Positions 32,402 to 35,302 of a DNA stretch of 35,302 nucleotides are shown here, piece by piece. The DNA is taken from contig DAHUXE010000109.1 of the NCBI GenBank assembly GCA_027307325.1, forward strand, positions 1 through 35,302, in the 5' to 3' direction. Made by a program: the position numbers and the translations under genes. This DNA comes from Gammaproteobacteria bacterium (lineage in GTDB: Bacteria > Pseudomonadota > Gammaproteobacteria > Steroidobacterales > Steroidobacteraceae). The notes below the pieces were generated by a model that searched no databases, was not told the origin of the DNA, and saw nothing but the letters and a program-made list of their open reading frames with translations. How positions within the stretch are numbered: position 1 is the stretch's first letter; the number at the start of each line of letters is the position of its first letter.

Positions 32402-33865
32402 ATGCATCTGACCGAGACCTATAACGACAGGGTCGTGCGCCAGTTTGCCATCATGACGGTCGTCTGGGGGATCGTCGGCATGGCAGTCGGCGTGCTGATC
32501 GCAGCGCAGCTCTACTGGCCCGCGCTCAACTTCGACATTCCCTGGCTGACCTACAGCCGGCTGCGCCCGCTGCACACCAACGCGGTGATATTCGCCTTCG
32601 GCGGCTCGGCGCTCTTCGCTACCTCCTATTACTGCGTGCAGCGCACCTGCCACGTGCGGCTGTTCAGCGACCGCCTGGCGGCCTTCACCTTCTGGGGCTG
32701 GCAGGCGGTGATCGTCGCCGCGGCCATCTCGCTGCCGCTCGGCATAACGCAGAGCAAGGAGTACGCCGAGCTCGAATGGCCGATCGACCTCCTCATCACC
32801 ATCGTCTGGGTAGCCTACGCGGTCGTGTTCTTCGCGACCATCGCCAGGCGGCGCGTGCAGCACATCTACGTCGCCAACTGGTTCTACGCTTCCTACATCA
32901 TCACGATCGCCGTCCTGCACGTGTTCAACAACCTCGCGATCCCCGTCAGCCTGACGAAGTCGTACGTAATCTACGCCGGCTCGATCGACGCGATGATGCA
33001 GTGGTGGTACGGACACAACGCGGTGGGCTTCTTCCTCACCGCGGGCTTCCTCGGCATGATGTATTACTTCGTGCCGAAGCAGGCACAGCGCCCCATCTAC
33101 TCCTACCGCCTGTCGGTCGTGCACTTCTGGGCGCTGATCTCGGTGTACATCTGGGCGGGACCGCACCACCTGCACTACACCTCGCTCCCCGACTGGGTGC
33201 AGTCGATCGGCATGGTGTTCTCGCTGCTGCTGCTCGCCCCCTCCTGGGGCGGGATGATCAACGGCATGATGACGCTCTCGGGCGCGTGGGACAAACTGCG
33301 CACCGATCCCATCCTCAAGTTCATGATCGTGTCGCTGTCCTTCTACGGCATGTCGACCTTCGAAGGTCCGATGATGTCGATCAAGACGGTCAACGCTCTC
33401 TCGCACTACACCGACTGGGTGATCGGTCACGTGCACGCGGGTGCGCTCGGCTGGGTCGCGATGATGACCATCGGCACCATGTATCACCTGATCCCGCGGC
33501 TGTTCAATCGCCGCGAGATGTACAGCGTGAAGCTCATCGACGTGCACTTCTGGCTGTCGACCGTCGGCGTGGTGCTCTACATCTGCGCGATGTGGATCGC
33601 CGGCGTCATGCAGGGGCTGATGTGGCGCGCCGTCAACGACGACGGCACGCTCACCTACAGCTTCATCGAGAGCGTCAAGGCGACCTATCCCTTCTACCTG
33701 GTGCGTCTCATGGGCGGCGCGCTGTTCTTCAGCGGCATGTGGATCATGGCCTACAACACCTGGATGACGATCCGCGGTGAGAAGCCGCTGCCGGTGCCGG
33801 TCCCGGCTCCTGCTCCCGGGATGCTGCCGCCCTCCGCCGCAGCCGCCAGCGGAGCGCACTCATGA
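32402..33865 (+). CDS. ccoN: cbb3-type cytochrome c oxidase subunit I
   Basis: Catalytic subunit of the high-affinity oxidase that reduces O2 to water at low oxygen, in the inner membrane. It has 487 residues and 12 membrane helices. Heme and copper ligands are visible: the His in [16 protein letters not shown], Cu-B ligands in [10 protein letters not shown] and [14 protein letters not shown], and heme ligands in [10 protein letters not shown]. The active-site Tyr should lie in [10 protein letters not shown]. The ATG at 32402 is chosen for GGGGAG four bases upstream; a GTG at 32387 and an ATG at 32390 are less likely. The C-terminus has a Pro/Ala-rich tail. It overlaps ccoO by four bases. Confidence 0.97.
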   Translation: MHLTETYNDRVVRQFAIMTVVWGIVGMAVGVLIAAQLYWPALNFDIPWLTYSRLRPLHTNAVIFAFGGSALFATSYYCVQRTCHVRLFSDRLAAFTFWGWQAVIVAAAISLPLGITQSKEYAELEWPIDLLITIVWVAYAVVFFATIARRRVQHIYVANWFYASYIITIAVLHVFNNLAIPVSLTKSYVIYAGSIDAMMQWWYGHNAVGFFLTAGFLGMMYYFVPKQAQRPIYSYRLSVVHFWALISVYIWAGPHHLHYTSLPDWVQSIGMVFSLLLLAPSWGGMINGMMTLSGAWDKLRTDPILKFMIVSLSFYGMSTFEGPMMSIKTVNALSHYTDWVIGHVHAGALGWVAMMTIGTMYHLIPRLFNRREMYSVKLIDVHFWLSTVGVVLYICAMWIAGVMQGLMWRAVNDDGTLTYSFIESVKATYPFYLVRLMGGALFFSGMWIMAYNTWMTIRGEKPLPVPVPAPAPGMLPPSAAAASGAHS

Positions 33866-34467
33866 ACCACGACGTCGTCGAAAGGAAGCTCGGCCTCCTG
33901 ATCGTGCTGATCGTGCTGGTGATCAGCGTCGGCGGGTTCATCGAGGTGATCCCGCTCGCGACCAGCGCCGCCGCCAGGCAGGGCGCGGTCCACATCACCC
34001 CGCGCACGCCCCTCGAGCAGGTGGGCTTCGACATCTACGAGCGCGAGGGCTGCTACCTGTGCCACTCGCAGCAGATCCGCCCCTTCCGCAGCGAGACCGA
34101 GCGCTATGGGCCGTACTCGGTGGCAGCGGAGTCGCAGTACGACCATCCGTTCCAGTGGGGCTCGAAGCGCACCGGTCCCGACCTGGCGCGCGTCGGCGGC
34201 CGCTACAGCGACGAGGGGCACCGGCTGCACCTGCACAACCCGCGAGATGTCGTGCCCGAGTCCAACATGCCCGGCTTCCCGTGGCTGGCGAAAACCAGGA
34301 TCGACGGCGAGCTCCTGCAGCGCAAGCTGCGCGTGCTGCGCTTCCTCGGCACCCCCTATTCGGACGCCGACATCGCCGCGGCTCCGGCGGCCGTTGCGGA
34401 CAAGACCGAGCTCGACGCCCTCATCGCCTATCTGCAGTCGCTCGGCCTGGCGCGGCCGCGTGGCTGA
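33862..34467 (+). CDS. ccoO: cbb3-type cytochrome c oxidase subunit II (mono-heme)
   Basis: Membrane-anchored cytochrome c that passes electrons to CcoN. It has 201 residues. One N-terminal membrane helix ([21 protein letters not shown]) precedes the heme c site CYLCH (C64/C67/H68). The distal methionine is probably in [44 protein letters not shown] is the family core. The ATG overlaps the ccoN stop. Confidence 0.97.
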   Translation: MNHDVVERKLGLLIVLIVLVISVGGFIEVIPLATSAAARQGAVHITPRTPLEQVGFDIYEREGCYLCHSQQIRPFRSETERYGPYSVAAESQYDHPFQWGSKRTGPDLARVGGRYSDEGHRLHLHNPRDVVPESNMPGFPWLAKTRIDGELLQRKLRVLRFLGTPYSDADIAAAPAAVADKTELDALIAYLQSLGLARPRG

Positions 34468-34483
34468 CCCGAGGAGCCGCATC

Positions 34484-34663
34484 ATGCACCTGAGTCCCGA
34501 CGTGTTGAGCAGCGTGGTCACCATCGTGTGGTTCCTCGCCTTCATCGCGCTGTGCGTGTGGGCGTGGAGCGGGCGGCGGCGCAAGGATTTCGACGCCGCC
34601 GCGCGGCTGCCCCTCGAGGAGACGCATGAGCGCGCGGCCGATGACCGCAAAGGGGAGCGCTGA
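34484..34663 (+). CDS. ccoQ: cbb3-type oxidase small subunit CcoQ
   Basis: A 59-residue, single-helix membrane protein that stabilises the cbb3 complex. The helix SSVVTIVWFLAFIALCVWAW is followed by a basic turn (SGRRRKDFDAAARLPLEE), the normal CcoQ/FixQ pattern. GAGGAG stands seven bases before the ATG. Its stop overlaps the ccoP start by one base (TGATG). Confidence 0.93.
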   Translation: MHLSPDVLSSVVTIVWFLAFIALCVWAWSGRRRKDFDAAARLPLEETHERAADDRKGER

Positions 34664-35302
34664 TGTCACCCGTGATGACGACGATCGTCGCGGTCGTCAC
34701 CCTTCTCAACCTGCTCGCCTGCGCCTGGCTCATCTGGTGGACGGCGCGCCGCCGGCCGGGCGAGGTCGCCGAGGGCGAGGTCAAGGAACACGTGTGGGAC
34801 GGCGACCTGCGCGAGCGCAACAACCCGATGCCGCGCTGGTGGCTGATGCTGTTCTACATCACCATCGTGTTCGCGCTGCTGTATTTCCTGCTCTACCCCG
34901 CGGTCGGACGTGGCGTCCTCGGCTGGTCGGAAGTTCGCGAGTACAACGAGGACATGCAGAGCGCACAACGGCACTACGCACCGGTGTACGCCGCCTACGC
35001 CGGACGCAGCATCGAGGAGCTCGCCCGCGAGCCCAAGGCGCTCGCGCTCGGCCACAGCCTGTTCGCGACCAACTGCATCAACTGCCATGGCTCGGACGCG
35101 CGCGGAGCCCCCGGCGTCCCCGATCTCACCGACAACGACTGGCTCTACGGCGGCGAGCCGAAAGACATCGTGCAGTCGATCACCGCCGGCCGCGAGGGGA
35201 CCATGCCGCCGATCGGAGCGGCCCTCGGTGAGCAGGGCGTCGATGAAGTGATCGCCTACGTGCTGAGTCTCAGCGCCCACGCCGAGCCGAACGACAAGGT
35301 GG
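34663..35302 (+). CDS. ccoP: cbb3-type oxidase subunit III (di-heme), cut by window end
   Basis: Di-heme cytochrome c subunit that receives electrons from soluble cytochromes. The first 213 codons are present. Two membrane segments occur: one at residues about 5-22 (IVAVVTLLNLLACAWLIW) and one after EHVWDGDLRERNNPMPRWW (LMLFYITIVFALLYFLLYP). This double-anchor form is the longer CcoP type. The first heme site is CINCH (C138/C141/H142), with MPPIG supplying the likely axial methionine. The second heme domain lies beyond the window. Confidence 0.96.
   Translation, partial: MSPVMTTIVAVVTLLNLLACAWLIWWTARRRPGEVAEGEVKEHVWDGDLRERNNPMPRWWLMLFYITIVFALLYFLLYPAVGRGVLGWSEVREYNEDMQSAQRHYAPVYAAYAGRSIEELAREPKALALGHSLFATNCINCHGSDARGAPGVPDLTDNDWLYGGEPKDIVQSITAGREGTMPPIGAALGEQGVDEVIAYVLSLSAHAEPNDKV

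Overview
This window is GC-rich and gene-dense, and reads as a gammaproteobacterial chromosome. The evidence is a gamma-type arrangement of housekeeping genes (ribF-ileS-lspA-ispH beside a divergent rpsT, and rplU-rpmA ... obgE divergent from ispB), a full-length 938-residue-type IleRS, CcoNOQP, TrxC and an LpxL/HtrB-family acyltransferase. I cannot fix the family; the mix would suit a Steroidobacteraceae/Nevskiales/Xanthomonadales-like lineage, but that is a guess. No CRISPR array, insertion sequence or phage gene is visible.

Layout. 1-2678: the end of a cytochrome P450 overlapping a fatty acyl-AMP ligase fused to a carrier-protein domain. 2766-7596: a MarR-family regulator and a complete EmrAB-type tripartite pump (outer-membrane lipoprotein, HlyD/EmrA adaptor, EmrB/DHA2 permease), joined by 4-base overlaps and preceded by a promoter with a palindrome between -35 and -10. 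7640-8199: an Irr-like Fur-family regulator with a palindrome over its -10 box and start codon, then tRNA-Thr(CGU). 8226-9162: an orphan small gene, a fragment of an acyltransferase, and a leader with tandem repeats, a candidate leader peptide and an intrinsic terminator. 9163-14418: an RND adaptor, an RND permease and a lysophospholipid-type acyltransferase in one operon. 14474-15640: a CHRD/Ig-like lipoprotein.

15810-21023 (minus): ribF-ileS-lspA-ispH, with rpsT divergent. 21526-25038 (minus): rplU-rpmA, a terminator, then a hipBA toxin-antitoxin pair directly upstream of obgE. 25196-27524 (plus): ispB and an exported amidohydrolase. 27521-30944 (minus): a CDP-archaeol-synthase-like membrane protein, a DUF2950 and a DUF3300 protein (the latter with six exact-period 42-bp repeats), and trxC. 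31051-32304: a type I signal peptidase converging with a DUF1697 protein. 32402-35302: ccoNOQP (cbb3 oxidase), cut by the window end.

The observations I rate highest are hipBA placed between rpmA's terminator and the essential GTPase gene obgE, so that obgE appears to depend on the toxin-antitoxin promoter; a possible attenuation leader with a Val-Arg-Arg repeat peptide ahead of the RND operon; and the P450/acyl-AMP-ligase-carrier cassette next to a MarR-controlled exporter. Several genes (irr, hipB, trxC) also look nearly leaderless, with operators or -10 boxes running into the start codon.
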